64,000 bases of DNA. Source: Macrostomum hystrix (lineage: Eukaryota > Platyhelminthes > Macrostomidae). Positions 1 through 10,582 of this stretch are shown here, piece after piece. The stretch's first letter is position 1; each line of letters begins with the position of its first letter. The stretch spans positions 15,842,501 through 15,906,500 of the forward strand of contig CATNEN010000039.1 of the NCBI GenBank assembly GCA_950097015.1, in the 5' to 3' direction. A program made the translations under genes and the position numbers. The notes under the pieces are model-generated. The model had not been told where the DNA came from, did no database searches, and was given only the letters and a program-made list of their open reading frames with translations.

Positions 1-205
1 GATGGGAGAGAAATACATGAAATGATGGGAGAGAAATACATGAAATGATGGGAGAGAAAGACATGAAATGATGGGAGAGAAATACATGAAATGATGGGAG
101 AGAAAGACATGAAATGATGGGAGAGAAATACATGAAATGATGGGGGAGAAAGACATTAAATGATGGGAGAAAAAGACAAAATGAAACGAGAGAAAGACAA
201 AGGAA
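1..205. repeat. Minisatellite, 23-bp unit
   Basis: Tandem copies of a 23-bp unit with the core GATGGGAGAGAAATACATGA, about nine copies. Units alternate between AAATACATG and AAAGACATG variants and decay toward the right end. The array runs off the left edge of the window, so its full length is unknown. Confidence 0.9.
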
Positions 206-1070
206 AATAAGAAATCAAAGGAAAAAGCTGGAACACAGATGTGAGTGGACGGATTGGCCTAGCGACAGAAGTGGTATTACGCAATCCAATGTGCCAACTA
301 CAGGTAGTATTAGCTAAGAGTCAATTGCCACACACAATAGTAGAAAGTAGTATTGCTTACAAAAAATATAGATCCTATTTATGATGCCTTTAGAAATGCT
401 TTATAGAATATAGGTTTGTGTTGCAATGACGATGTGAGGCAATTATTCACCTAGTTTTTTTCGGACAGGTCAGGCTTTCGAACAAAGTGGCTTTAGTCAA
501 AGGTGTTCGGCAAAGGCACCTTATGCCAACATATACTGAGGATAAAAGGCTATATAGTAGAGAAGGAAGGCACCAATGTTGGTGTGGGGACAAATATTTA
601 CAACGGAAAAATGGAATCACTTATTTGTTTCTAGTAGGCTAAATTCAGAAAAAATGAATGCCCTTGCCTGTGTATATTGAAGATTTATCATGCGCACTAG
701 CGGTGTATATATGCGTATATATACAAAACCTGTGACCAACCAGCTAACAACTTATAAAGAAACCCCAGCAGAGTTGGCCCAGCACCAGGAACATAATCCT
801 TCTCTCCGTGCCTGCCGACCCACCCACTCTCACTCAAATATTGGTCAATCAATCAATCATTGCACTGAGCTCCATGCAAGGCCGAACCTGGTAGCTGGGC
901 GCACTAACCACGGCCTCCTTTGAAATGAAATCATCTGGAATCCTCTCACACTGTCTGTATATCTTTGCCAGTATTAGGGGCTAAATATTCAATATTAATA
1001 ATACTTGCTAGCCTAAAATATTTCTACATTATTGTTCTCATCGGAATCCTGCCTTAAATTATCTTTAGCT
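206..1070. other. Non-repetitive stretch, no gene recognised
   Basis: AT-rich sequence with no exon-like stretch I can support. A 77-codon open frame near 690-923 has no recognisable protein character and no splice context, so I do not call it. Confidence 0.5.
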
Positions 1071-1071
1071 G

Positions 1072-1640
1072 GGATCCGCCAGCAATCCTAATCGGAATAC
1101 GCCAGCAATCCTAATCGGAATCCGCCAGCAATCCTAATCGGAATCCGCCATCAATCCTAATCGGAATCCGCCAACAATCCTAATCGGAATCCGCCATCAA
1201 TCCTAATCGGAATCCGCCAGCAATCCTAATCGGAATCCGCCAGCAATCCTAATCGGAATACGCCATCAATCCTAATCGGAATCCGCCAGCAATCCTAATC
1301 GGAATCCGCCAGCAATCCTAATCGGAATACGCCATCAATCCTAATCGGAATCCGCCAGCAATCCTAATCGGAATCCGCCAGCAATCCTAATCGGAATACG
1401 CCATCAATCCTAATCGGAATCCGCCAGCAATCCTAATCGGAATCCGCCAGCAATCCTAATCGGAATCCGCCAACAATCCTAATCGGAATCCGCCAACAAT
1501 CCTAATCGGAATCCGCCAGCAATCCTAATCGGAATCCGCCAACAATCCTAATCGGAATCCGCCAGCAATCCTAATCGGAATCCGCCAACAATCCTAATCG
1601 GAATCCGCCAGCAATCCTAATCGGAATCCGCCAGCAATCC
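1072..1640. repeat. Minisatellite, 23-bp unit (GGAATCCGCC family)
   Basis: About 24 copies of a 23-bp unit with core AATCCTAATCGGAATCCGCC. Three unit variants (CCAGC, CCAAC, CCATC endings) recur in blocks, which indicates spread of variants by unequal exchange. It passes directly into a related 31-bp array. Confidence 0.92.
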
Positions 1641-2200
1641 GCCCTTCAAAGAACAATCCTTATCGGAATCCGCCCTCCCTACAACAATCCTTATCGGAAT
1701 CCGCCCTTCATAGAACAATCCTTATCGGAATCCGCCCTCCCTTGAACAATCCTTATCGGAATCCGCCCTCCCTTGAACAATCCTTATCGGAATCCGCCCT
1801 TCATAGAACAATCCTTATCGGAATCCGCCCTTCATAGAACAATCCTTATCGGAATCCGCCCTTCATAGAACAATCCTTATCGGAATCCGCCCTCCCTTGA
1901 ACAATCCTTATCGGAATCCGCCCTCCCTTGAACAATCCTTATCGGAATCCGCCCTCCCTTGAACAATCCTTATCGGAATCCGCCCTCCCTTGAACAATCC
2001 TTATCGGAATCCGCCCTCCCTTGAACAATCCTTATCGGAATCCGCCCTTCATAGAACAATCCTTATCGGAATCCGCCCTCCCTTGAACAATCCTTATCGG
2101 AATCCGCCCTCCCTTGAACAATCCTTATCGGAATCCGCCCTCCCTTGAACAATCCTTATCGGAATCCGCCCTCCATTGAACAATCCTTATTGGAATCCAA
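1641..2200. repeat. Minisatellite, 31-bp unit derived from the adjacent 23-bp unit
   Basis: About 18 copies of a 31-bp unit with core AATCCTTATCGGAATCCGCC followed by a variable part (CTCCCTTGAAC or CTTCATAGAAC). The core matches the neighbouring 23-bp unit at almost every base, so the two arrays share an ancestor and differ by an added segment of about 8 bp. Confidence 0.9.
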
Positions 2201-2855
2201 TTCATTTACCTCACGAATCGCAGTTGGAAATGAATTTGTCGCCCATACAACATGCGGTCCGAAAAATGGATGCAACCAAGTTGAAGCCATTCGAACAGCA
2301 CGCGGTTTTAATTAATGCACCAATCTGAAACTACATCTGATAATCATGGACTTTCCCGAGAATCCTAAATAATCCCAACTTATACGGGCTAGTCTTGTGG
2401 GAGAAATATGATGGGATAATAAAAGGCAGTTCCTGAAGATGCAGCTGCCACTGATGCTGAATCAGGGGCATGGGGTTTAGCCTGTGGGTAGTTGGGGAGA
2501 TATAGTAAGGATAAAACTGCCAAATTGAAGCTTTCGGAGGGGGTGGGTGAAATAACTTTTCATGCCGTTCAAGTGTGGGGATTCGGATCCCATTCAAACT
2601 GGGATTCTTGGCTTAGACAAGACAGGCATTACATTCTAGATGGTGCGTGGATAAAATGATACCTAGCCATAAAGTTATAATCCCACCGCCAAAATCCTAG
2701 AATATTCCCACGAACAGGTTGGAAAATAAATGAGAGAGAGAGACAGATGTAAGGATTACAGAAATTGCAACAGGCCCGATGCTAGCTTTTTTGCTGTAAC
2801 TACCTCCCTAAGAGACACAAATATAAGCTGCCTGGATTTGTAAATAGAGACAAAA
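2201..2855. other. Spacer, no supported gene
   Basis: Mixed-composition spacer. An 88-codon minus-strand frame (2331-2597) shows no known domain and no splice signals, so it is left uncalled. Confidence 0.5.
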
Positions 2856-2859
2856 CTCT

Positions 2860-3575
2860 CCATTCCTCCTATCTCTCCTTTCTCTATCTCTCCTTTCTCT
2901 ATCTCACCTTTCTCTCTCCATCACTCCTACCTCTCTCTATCCCTCCTATCTCTCTCCATCCCTCCTATCTCTCTCTATCCCTCCTATCTCTCTCCATCCC
3001 TCCTATCTCTCTCCATCCCTCCTATCTCTCTCCATCCCTCCTATCTCTCTCCATCCCTCCTATCTCTCTCCATCCCTCCTATCTCTTTCCATCCCTCCTA
3101 TCTCTTTCCATCCCTCCTATCTCTCTCCATTCCTCCTATCTCTCTCCATCCCTCCTATCTCTCTCCATCCCTCCTATCTCTCTCCATCCCTCCTATCTCT
3201 CTCCATCCCTCCTATCTCTCTCCATCCCTCCTATCTCTCTCCATCCCTCCTATCTCTCTCCATTCCTCCTATCTCTCTCCATCCCTCCTATCTCTCTCCA
3301 TCCCTCCTATCTCTCTCCATCCCTCCTATCTCTCTCCATTCCTCCTATCTCTTTCCATCCCTCCTATCTCTCTCCATTCCTCCTATCTCTCTCCATCCCT
3401 CCTATCTCTCTCCATCCCTCCTATCTCTCTCCATTCCTCCTATCTCTCTCCATCCCTCCTATCTCTCTCCATTCCTCCTATCTCTCTCCATTTCTCCTAT
3501 CTCTCTCCATCCCTCCTATCTCTCTCCATCCCTCCTTTCTCTCTCCATCCCTCCTATCTCTTTCCACCTTCTCTC
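2860..3575. repeat. Pyrimidine minisatellite, 19-bp unit
   Basis: About 37 copies of a 19-bp unit, TATCTCTCTCCATCCCTCC. One strand is almost pure pyrimidine. Variants (CATTCC, TTTCC) are scattered. Confidence 0.92.
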
Positions 3576-3880
3576 CACTCTCTCCACAAAAACATCCCAT
3601 ATTTGGCCATTCTCTCTCTCCTCTCTCCCAACCATTTCTTACTCCTCTCCACCGGACCTGTTACTATACCCTCCCCTCTACCCCTACCAGATAGCAATCA
3701 CGAGTAAATGCGCCCGAATTAATGTATCAAATGAAATATATTGCCTAGTACATAAGACAGAATAGATCATAACTTACTCGTATTGATCTATAGCATGTTT
3801 TTTTCCTATTGGCGCAAATGACTGATCGACAATGATAGAATGTTGAGATATTCAAGAAAAACAGAACTACACGAACTAAC

Positions 3881-3914
<34 letters not shown>

Positions 3915-4340
3915 CAGCAACAGGTCCAAAAACAGGCTACAAGGCGTTGCGCGAATACCAATTAGACAGGCTGTAAAGCCCGATTTGAATGGCTCCGACT
4001 GTAGCAACGAGTTTTCTAGCATGGGAGAAAAGCACAGCCCCCACCCTAGGGAGTGTGGGAGTAAGGGTTAGGGCAAGAAGGCGGCCTCTTTTACGCGCCG
4101 AGTGAATACCATGACGGAGAAAAATAACTTCTAAACTGATCCGGCTGGGAATGGACCCTTTTCCTGACCTGACCAGAAGCTGCAGGGAATGGAGACGCGA
4201 GAAGAAAGCTTGCTCCAGAAAGAATATTTAGCGCGACCAAATTATTCTCATTTTTGTTTCACAAGTATTCACTCTAAAAGCTGGACTTTAACTTTGAAAC
4301 ATCAAGCTGAAAATTGAAATCTAGCGGACTTTCTCGGCTT
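3576..4340. other. Spacer with a GCA trinucleotide run
   Basis: No gene recognised. It contains a perfect GCA/CAG run of about 10 triplets at 3881-3912, followed by imperfect copies. Without an open frame or splice sites I treat it as a microsatellite, not a polyglutamine exon. Confidence 0.6.
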
Positions 4341-4344
4341 GATT

Positions 4345-5795
4345 GCCATCTAGATGATGGGAGTTGATGATGAAGGGAGACGGAGATGAAAGGAGGTGGA
4401 GATGAATGGAGGCGAAGCAGCAGTGGGTGGAGATGAGGGAGGTGGAGATGAGTGAGGCGGAGATGAAGGGAGGTAGAGATGAAGGGAGGCGGATATGATG
4501 GGAGGCGGAGATGAAGGGAGGCGGAGATGATGGGAGGCGGATATGATGGGAGGCGGATATGAAGGGAGGCGGAGATGATGGGAGGTGGAGATGATGGGAG
4601 GCGGAGATGAAGGGAGGTGGAGATGAAGGGAGACGGATATGAAGGGAGGTGGAGATGATGGGAGGCGGATATGATGGGAGGCGGAGATGATGGGAGGTGG
4701 AGATGATGGGAGGCGGAGATGAAGGGAGGTGAAGATGAAGGGAGACGGATATGAAGGGAGGCGGAGATGATGGGAGGTGGAGATGATGGGAGGTAGAGAT
4801 GAAGGGGGGCGGAGATGATGGGAGGCGGAGATGAAGGGAGACGGATATGAAGGGAGGCGGAGATCAAGGGAGGCGGAGATGAAGGGAGGTAGAGATGAAG
4901 GGAGGCGGAGATGATGGGAGGTGGAGATGATGGGAGGTAGAGATGAAAGGGGGCGGAGATGATGGGAGGCGGAGATGAAGGGAGACGGATATGAAGGGAG
5001 GCGGAGATCAAGGGAGGCGGAGATGAAGGGAGGTAGAGATGAAGGGAGGCGGAGATGAAGGGAGGCGGAGATAAAGGAAGGCGGAGATGAAGGGAGGCGG
5101 AGATGATGGGAGGTGGAGATGATGGGAGGTAGAGATGAAGGGGGGCGGAGATGATGGGAGGCGGAGATGAAGGGAGACGGATATGAAGGGAGGCGGAGAT
5201 CAAGAGAGGCGGAGATGAAGGGAGGTAGAGATGAAGGGAGGCGGAGATAAAGGAAGGCGGAGATGAAGGGAGGTGGAGATGAAGGGAGGCGGAGATGAAG
5301 GGATGTAGAGATGAAGGGAGGTAGAGATGAAGGGAGGCGGAGATGAAGGGAGACGGAGATAAAGGGAGGCGGAGATGAAGGGAGGTGGAGATGAAGGGAG
5401 GCGGAGATGAAGGGAGGTAGAGATGATGGGAGGCGGAGATGAAGGGAGGTAGAGATGAAGGGAGGTGGAGATGAAGGGAGGCGGAGATGAAGGGATGTAG
5501 AGATGAAGGGAGGTAGAGATGAAGGGAGGCGGAGATGAAGGGAGACGGAGATAAAGGGAGGCGGAGATGAAGGGAGGTGGAGATGAAGGGAGGCGGAGAT
5601 GAAGGGAGGTAGAGATGATGGGAGGCGGAGATGAAGGGAGGTAGAGATGAAAGGAGGCGGAGATGAAGGGAGACGGATATGAAGGGAGGCGGAGATGAAG
5701 GGAGGCGGAGATGATGGGAGGCGGAGATGAAGGGAGGTAGAGATGAAAGGAGGCGGAGATGAAGGGAGACGGATATGAAGGGAGGCGGAGATGAA
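4345..5795. repeat. Minisatellite, 16-bp unit, left part
   Basis: About 90 copies of GAAGGGAGGCGGAGAT with variants (GGTGGAGAT, GGTAGAGAT, GACGGATAT, GATGGG). Because 16 is not a multiple of 3, all minus-strand frames cycle through a 16-residue peptide and stay open. That explains the long proline/serine-rich frames here; they are not genes. The array resumes at 6361 after a retrotransposon insertion. Confidence 0.93.
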
Positions 5796-6360
5796 TAACC
5801 AGTGGGTGACCTCAAAGCACAAGGACAGATGGATCAATACCGCCGATTGTCGGCAGTCTCGCGCTGCTGTCCCTTGTCCCTCCACTGCCCTTCGCAAAGC
5901 CTTGCTTGGACTGAACCGCAAGGACATCAGGGCAGTTACCATGGCCCTCTCTGGCCATGGCTGTTTCGCCAGGCACCGCTTCCTGCAAGGCAAAATCCGC
6001 AGTGAGGAATGCCCCTTCTGCCTCTCCTATGTTGAGGATGCAGAGCATTTTATTTGCGACTGCCCCACCTTCACTCAGGACAGGCTCACCTATCTCGGCC
6101 CAAACCCGGATCTCCCCGACGTTTTCAGGCCTGAGAACATCTGCCAGCTCGTCCGATACCTGAGGGCCACCGGGCGAGCAACCCTCCACCTCCTGGACTC
6201 TCCGGAGGAGGACCGCGCTGCGGACGCCGGCACCACCGGATCCCCCTGCGCGACACCGCAGCTTTAGTTGCCCGTGGTCGCCAGGGGCTAGCGGAATGGG
6301 CGGCAACGCCTCCCCGCTGCATCCGGAAGATGCCCCCTGCAGCTAAGTCAAGTAAGTCAA
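5796..6360 (+). mobile_element. 5'-truncated non-LTR retrotransposon (3' end of ORF2)
   Basis: An open frame to the stop near 6267 encodes the extreme C-terminal part of an ORF2-type polyprotein, downstream of RT and RNase H. Visible hallmarks are [20 protein letters not shown], then a CCHC-like zinc motif (CPFC, nine residues, H, three residues, CDC), then a short tail. This arrangement is typical of the Jockey/I/R1-type elements. RT, endonuclease and RNase H are absent, so the copy is 5'-truncated and dead on its own. The 3' end carries two direct TAAGTCAAG units, like the short tandem tails of this class. Both flanks are the same 16-bp minisatellite, so any target-site duplication (a roughly 14-bp candidate around GAGGCGGAGATGAA) cannot be told apart from the repeat. 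Confidence 0.85.
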
Positions 6361-6535
6361 GAGGCGGAGATGAAGGGAGGCGGAGATGAAGGGAGGCGGA
6401 GATGAAGGGAGGCGGAGATGAAGGGAGGCGGAGATGAAGGGAGGCGGAGATGAAGGGAGGCGGAGATGAAGGGCGGTAGAGATGAAGGGAGTCGCAGATG
6501 AAGGGAGGCGGAGATGAAGGGAGGCGTAGATGCAT
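6361..6535. repeat. Minisatellite, 16-bp unit, right part
   Basis: Continuation of the GAAGGGAGGCGGAGAT array after the retrotransposon. The roughly eleven copies here are more homogeneous than those on the left. Confidence 0.92.
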
Positions 6536-7059
6536 GCAGTGTAGGCTAGTGAGTCACAATAAAATCCGTTCATAATAGCATTGATGCTAAAAGGATCTAT
6601 GCTAATAAGTGGTCACCGCACCGCAGCCACAGCCAGACCCGCATGGCAGTGGGATATAGGGATGCAAGCGGTACAATTACTAGAGCGATTGCGCAATGCC
6701 CCCATCAAATCAATTATGATTTATTCGATCAAAGTTTAACTACGAGCTAGCCAGTGTGACCAGTGTCAGACTTGTGCCGAAAAATGAATTCAATTTTTTG
6801 TTACACAAAGAGGGTTGTAAATCTGTCCGAATTGATAATTCGACCCACATATTTATGACAGGCTGGAAACGGGAGTTAAAAAGATCCACGGCTCACAGCA
6901 AAGTCATAATTGTCATTTATTTATTTAAAAAATAAAGAAACACAAAGAACTCAAAGCATGCAAGCAGGGAGTCACCACGAGACGAATATGGAGATAAAGT
7001 TATGCAAAAAATTCAGATATATGAGATTCATGAAGTCGACGCGCCTCGGGATGCCGGGA
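6536..7059. other. Spacer, no gene recognised
   Basis: AT-rich sequence. No exon with homology or splice context was found on either strand. Confidence 0.5.
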
Positions 7060-7212
7060 AGACGAAATTCAGGGAGAGGAGATGCAGGGAATATGAGATT
7101 CAGGGAGTCAAAGATGTTGGGAGTGGAGATGCAGGGACTGGAGATGCAGGGAGTAGAGATGCAGGGAGTGGAGATGTATGCAAACAAAATGCAGGGAGTA
7201 CAGATGAAGGCA
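7060..7212. repeat. Short degenerate minisatellite, 15-bp unit
   Basis: About eight diverged copies of GCAGGGAGTGGAGAT. The period is a multiple of 3, so both strands carry short repetitive open frames that I do not regard as coding. Confidence 0.75.
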
Positions 7213-7508
7213 GAGGTGAGTGAAAGTCATGAGTAAAAACAGCTATTGCTGAAGCCCCATCCCACAGCTGCTGCAGTCACTGTGTCAGAATTGTTGACAA
7301 CTTTATTAGTCATGCATCGGCAAAGAACTGTGATACAAGAGCTTCCAAAACTTATTATTCATTATCCTGATCCTAACAATGTCAGGCAGTGCATTCAATT
7401 ATACAAATCTAAATATCAGTTTGAATTTTTGATACTCTAGTTCTGATAATTTAAAATCTGCATTCAATAATTAGGTAATCTAGGAGACGCGTTTAGACTA
7501 CTGAAAAC
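7213..7508. other. Spacer, no gene recognised
   Basis: A 64-codon plus-strand frame (7246-7440) has no recognisable motif. The minus strand has an AATAAA-type hexamer near 7300 that could serve a minus-strand transcript such as the LRRC61-like gene, but no linking exon was found. Confidence 0.35.
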
Positions 7509-7509
7509 T

Positions 7510-8348
7510 TCATATCCCTCCATCCCTTCACCCTTATCCCTACATCCCATCCCTTCACCCACATCCATACACCATCCCTTCACCTACATCCATACACCAT
7601 CCCTTCACCCTTATCCCTACATCCCATCCCTTCACCCACATCCATACACCATCCCTTCACCTACATCCATACACCATCCCTTCACCCACATCCATACACC
7701 ATCCCTTCACCCACATCCATACACCATCCCTTCACCCACATCCATACACCATCCCTTCACCCTTATCCCTACATCCCATGCCTTCACCCACATCCATACA
7801 CCATCCCTTCACCCACATCCATACACCATCCCTTCACCCACATCCATACACCATCCCTTCACCCACATCCATACACCATCCCTTCACCCACATCCATACA
7901 CCATCCCTTCACCCACATCCATACACCATCCCTTCACCCACATCCATACACCATCCCTTCACCCTTATCCCTACATCCCATGCCTTCACCCACATCCATA
8001 CACCATCCCTTCACCCACATCCATACACCATCCCTTCACCTACATCCATACACCATCCCTTCACCCACATCCATACACCATCCCTTCACCCACATCCATA
8101 CACCATCCCTTCACCCACATCCATACACCATCCCTTCACCTACATCCATACACCATCCCTTCACCCTTATCCCTACATCCCATCCCTTCACCCACATCCA
8201 TACACCATCCCTTCACCTACATCCATACACCATCCCTTCACCCACATCCATACACCATCCCTTCACCCACATCCATACACCATCCCTTCACCCTTATCCC
8301 TACATCCCATGCCTTCACCCACATCCATACACCATCCTTCACCCACAT
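7510..8348. repeat. Minisatellite, 25-bp unit
   Basis: About 33 copies of a 25-bp unit with core CATCCATACACCATCCCTTC. A variant block containing CCCTTATCCCTACATCCC recurs at intervals, giving a higher-order pattern. Plus-strand frames stay open through the array as a 25-residue peptide cycle. The array ends about 15 bp from the LRRC61-like exon, inside its presumed downstream intron. Confidence 0.92.
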
Positions 8349-8364
8349 CCATTCTCGGACTCAC

Positions 8365-8659
8365 CAAGCAATGAGGTTGCCGGCCAAGTCGACGTGCAGC
8401 AGGGCCTCGCAACCCTCCAGTCCCGCCACACTGGCCAATCGATTCGCTGACAAATCCAAATAGCGCATTCGTTTCAATCCGCTCAGCATTGAAACGTCAG
8501 CCAGTCGATTTCCGGACAAGCAGAGAAACTCCAAGCTAGAGCAGTCACGCAGACAGCCCAGGGACTCGAGACAGCGACCGCTCAGGTCCAAACGGTAGAT
8601 GCTCTCCAAATCGAACTCCCCCGTTAGTCGCTTTAGGGCAGACTTGGACACTGTGCCAT
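8365..8659 (-). CDS. LRRC61: LRRC61-like leucine-rich-repeat protein, internal exon
   Basis: A single 295-bp exon. It runs from an acceptor (CCACTCAG, exon starting at 8659) to a strong donor (GTGAGT, exon ending at 8365). Translation gives LKRLTGEFDLES, then leucine-rich repeats with LxxLxLSGNRL, LRYLDLSANRL-like and LLHVDLAGNLI steps. The opening LK-x2-TGEF-x-LESI signature and the run of short LRRs match the N-terminal half of vertebrate LRRC61. In that family LRRs form a curved protein-binding surface; the cellular role is poorly known. The frame enters and leaves with partial codons (2 nt at each end), so upstream and downstream exons must exist. I could not find them: downstream lie minisatellites, upstream a 16-bp array. 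An apparent start at 8651 is GTG and is not used here. Orthology is confident for this exon; gene extent is unknown. Confidence 0.82.
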
Positions 8660-8699
8660 CTGAGTGGGTTTTTGTTGGGAGAATTGCTAGGAAAACCGT

Positions 8700-8960
8700 T
8701 TTTTGGTATTGTAAATTTCCAGTCTTATAAATCTCCGGGTTAGTAAAATTACGGGTTTGTAGATTTCCGGGTTAGTAAATTTCCGGGTTTGTAAATTTCC
8801 GGGTTTGTAAATCTCCGGGTTTGTAAATCTCCGGGTTTGTAAATCTCCGGGTTTGTAAATTTTTGGGTTTGTAAATTACGTTTTTTTATTTAGGGGCTGG
8901 TAAGTTCTGAGTTTGTAAATTTCCGGGTTGTTAAATTCCGGGATTGTAAATATCCATCTG
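8700..8960. repeat. Degenerate minisatellite, 16-bp unit
   Basis: About a dozen copies of GTAAATCTCCGGGTTT, with ATTTCCGGG and ATTACGGG variants, increasingly diverged toward the right. Confidence 0.8.
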
Positions 8961-9655
8961 TAAATATTCAGATTTCGGAATTCCTCAATTTTTTCACTCT
9001 TTAAGTTCGTAAAATTCGAGCTTCAAAACTTTTTTTTGCAGTTAAAACAGTTTAGTTTAGTTAATGAATGAAAAAACAGGATTAAATTTTGTGTAAGCTG
9101 ACCTCACAAGTTTACAAAATTTTGTGCCAGTAAACTGTCTAAGATTGTGAATTCATTTATTATGCCACTAACGATTTTAACACTGCCCATGAGGTAGCCT
9201 ACAAAGTTGATACATTTTGGAATCCACTTTCGATCTAATCCAACGTAAGTTTAAGTAGCTTTACTACCCCCAACAAAATTCGAATGATTGCAGCGAAAAA
9301 ACATAGGCAGCCACAATGGCCTCCGTCTCTATATCTGTCTCGTCACGAAAATGCTTTACACGAGCTTTCGGAATGAGATTGGAAAAGTGGCCCGCCAAAC
9401 CTCAGAGAAGCGGCTGAAGTGCTTGGCAATCAATTTCAGCTTGGGGCGCCATGCGTAATGTCATTTGCCCGGTCATTGATCCGTGACCGATTTGTGCTTC
9501 GTGCTCATAGGAAAAAAAGAGGGTCCCATATGTAAATAGTTGCCGAGTATAGATATTGCGCCACAGTGTCATAGAGAACACTTGCTTGTATGCATGCAGG
9601 AGTCACTACTTCTGACCTGAAGAAAACAGAACACAGAACAACTGCAATAGGCGAA
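8961..9655. other. Spacer with a small GC-balanced island
   Basis: Mostly AT-rich. At 9316-9440 a GC-balanced patch is open on both strands: a 33-codon plus-strand frame beginning ATGGCCTCC, and a minus-strand frame reading WRPKLKLIAKHFSRF. GATTGCAG acceptor-like sequence precedes the plus-strand ATG. No family is recognised. Confidence 0.3.
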
Positions 9656-10196
9656 TAGGAATTTCAGTGGTTAGGGATTTCAGTGAATAGGGATTTCAGT
9701 GAATAGGGATTTCAGTGTATACTGATTTCAGTGAATAGCGACTTCAGTGAATAGGGATTTCAGTGTATACTGATTTCAGTGAATAGCGATTTCAGTGAAT
9801 AGGGATTTCAGTGAATAGGGATTTCAGTGTATACTGATTTCAGTGAATAGCGATTTCAGTGAATAGGGATTTCAGTGTATACTGATTTCAGTGAATAGCG
9901 ATTTCAGTGAATAGCGATTTCAGTGAATAGGGATTTCAGTGAATAGGGATTTCAGTGTATACTGATTTCAGTGAATAGCGATTTCAGTGAATAGGGATTT
10001 CAGTGTATACTGATTTCAGTGAATAGCGATTTCAGTGAATAGGGATTTCAGTGAATAGGGATTTCAGTGAATAGCGATTTCAGTGAATAGGGATTTCAGT
10101 GAATAGCGATTTCAGTGAATAGGGATTTCAGTGAATAGCGATTTCAGTGAATAGGGATTTCAGTGAATAGCGATTTCAGTGAATAGGGATTTTGGA
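9656..10196. repeat. Minisatellite, 16-bp unit, first block
   Basis: About 33 copies of AGGGATTTCAGTGAAT with GTATACTG and AGCG variants, before the first microgene copy. Confidence 0.92.
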
Positions 10197-10577
10197 GAAT
10201 AGGGATCTTAGTAAATATGGCTTTTTAGAAACCATTGATTCCGCTAAATTTCCTGATTTTTTTAGATACTTGTAAAACTTTTACTTCCTTGTTTAAAAAC
10301 CTATAAAAGTAGCGATAGCTTCAAAGCGAACAGACTTTTATTGAGACTTTTTTCACCGAGATGGCAGAGACTGGCCCCCATTCTTTCCTGAAACTTGAAG
10401 AGAAGAATTTTGGGACTTGTGATCAGCGCCTGCATGCATATACTAGTAGGGTCAAGTTACAGAACTCCCAATAATCTATCTCTTACCCCGAAATACACGC
10501 GCGAACGCGCAGGCCCGTGGTCTCTGCTTAAACACTGGTTCAATCTATATATTTCACAGATCAATTTCGTTACAGCC
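10197..10577 (+). repeat. Unique cassette, first copy of a segmental duplication
   Basis: About 380 bp of non-minisatellite DNA, nearly identical to 11950-12335. Visible differences are few (a T-run length, TTTTATTG versus TATTATTG, CATTC versus CTTTC, TTACAG versus TTACCG). It holds the TATA box, exon 1, intron and start of exon 2 of the microgene. The right junction falls at CCAGT, where cassette and 16-bp unit (CAGTGAAT) share bases. Confidence 0.85.
10302..10308 (+). promoter_or_regulatory. TATA box, microgene copy 1
   Basis: TATAAAA in the context CCTATAAAAGTAG, 53 bp before the candidate ATG at 10361. That predicts a start of transcription near 10332, just upstream of a short leader. 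Confidence 0.5.
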
Positions 10578-10582
10578 AGTGA
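10361..10582 (+). pseudogene. Microgene copy 1, truncated in exon 2
   Basis: Same design as the copy at 12122. Exon 1 is 10361-10445 (ATG in ACCGAGATGG context), with a GTAGGG donor, an intron of about 114 bp and a TTTCACAG acceptor; exon 2 starts at 10560. After seven exon-2 codons the cassette runs into the 16-bp minisatellite, whose CAGTGA supplies a stop at 10580-10582. The product would be only 36 residues and lacks the basic tail of copy 2. Exon 1 differs from copy 2 by one visible codon (His instead of Leu at residue 7). It is probably a dead or shortened duplicate, though its promoter is intact. Confidence 0.45.

Noticed and set aside
690-923. 77-codon plus-strand frame
   Set aside because: No recognisable motif, splice site or compositional shift.
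4274-5993. Long proline/serine-rich minus-strand frames over the 16-bp array
   Set aside because: They exist in several frames at once and follow the repeat period; no splice, start or domain evidence.
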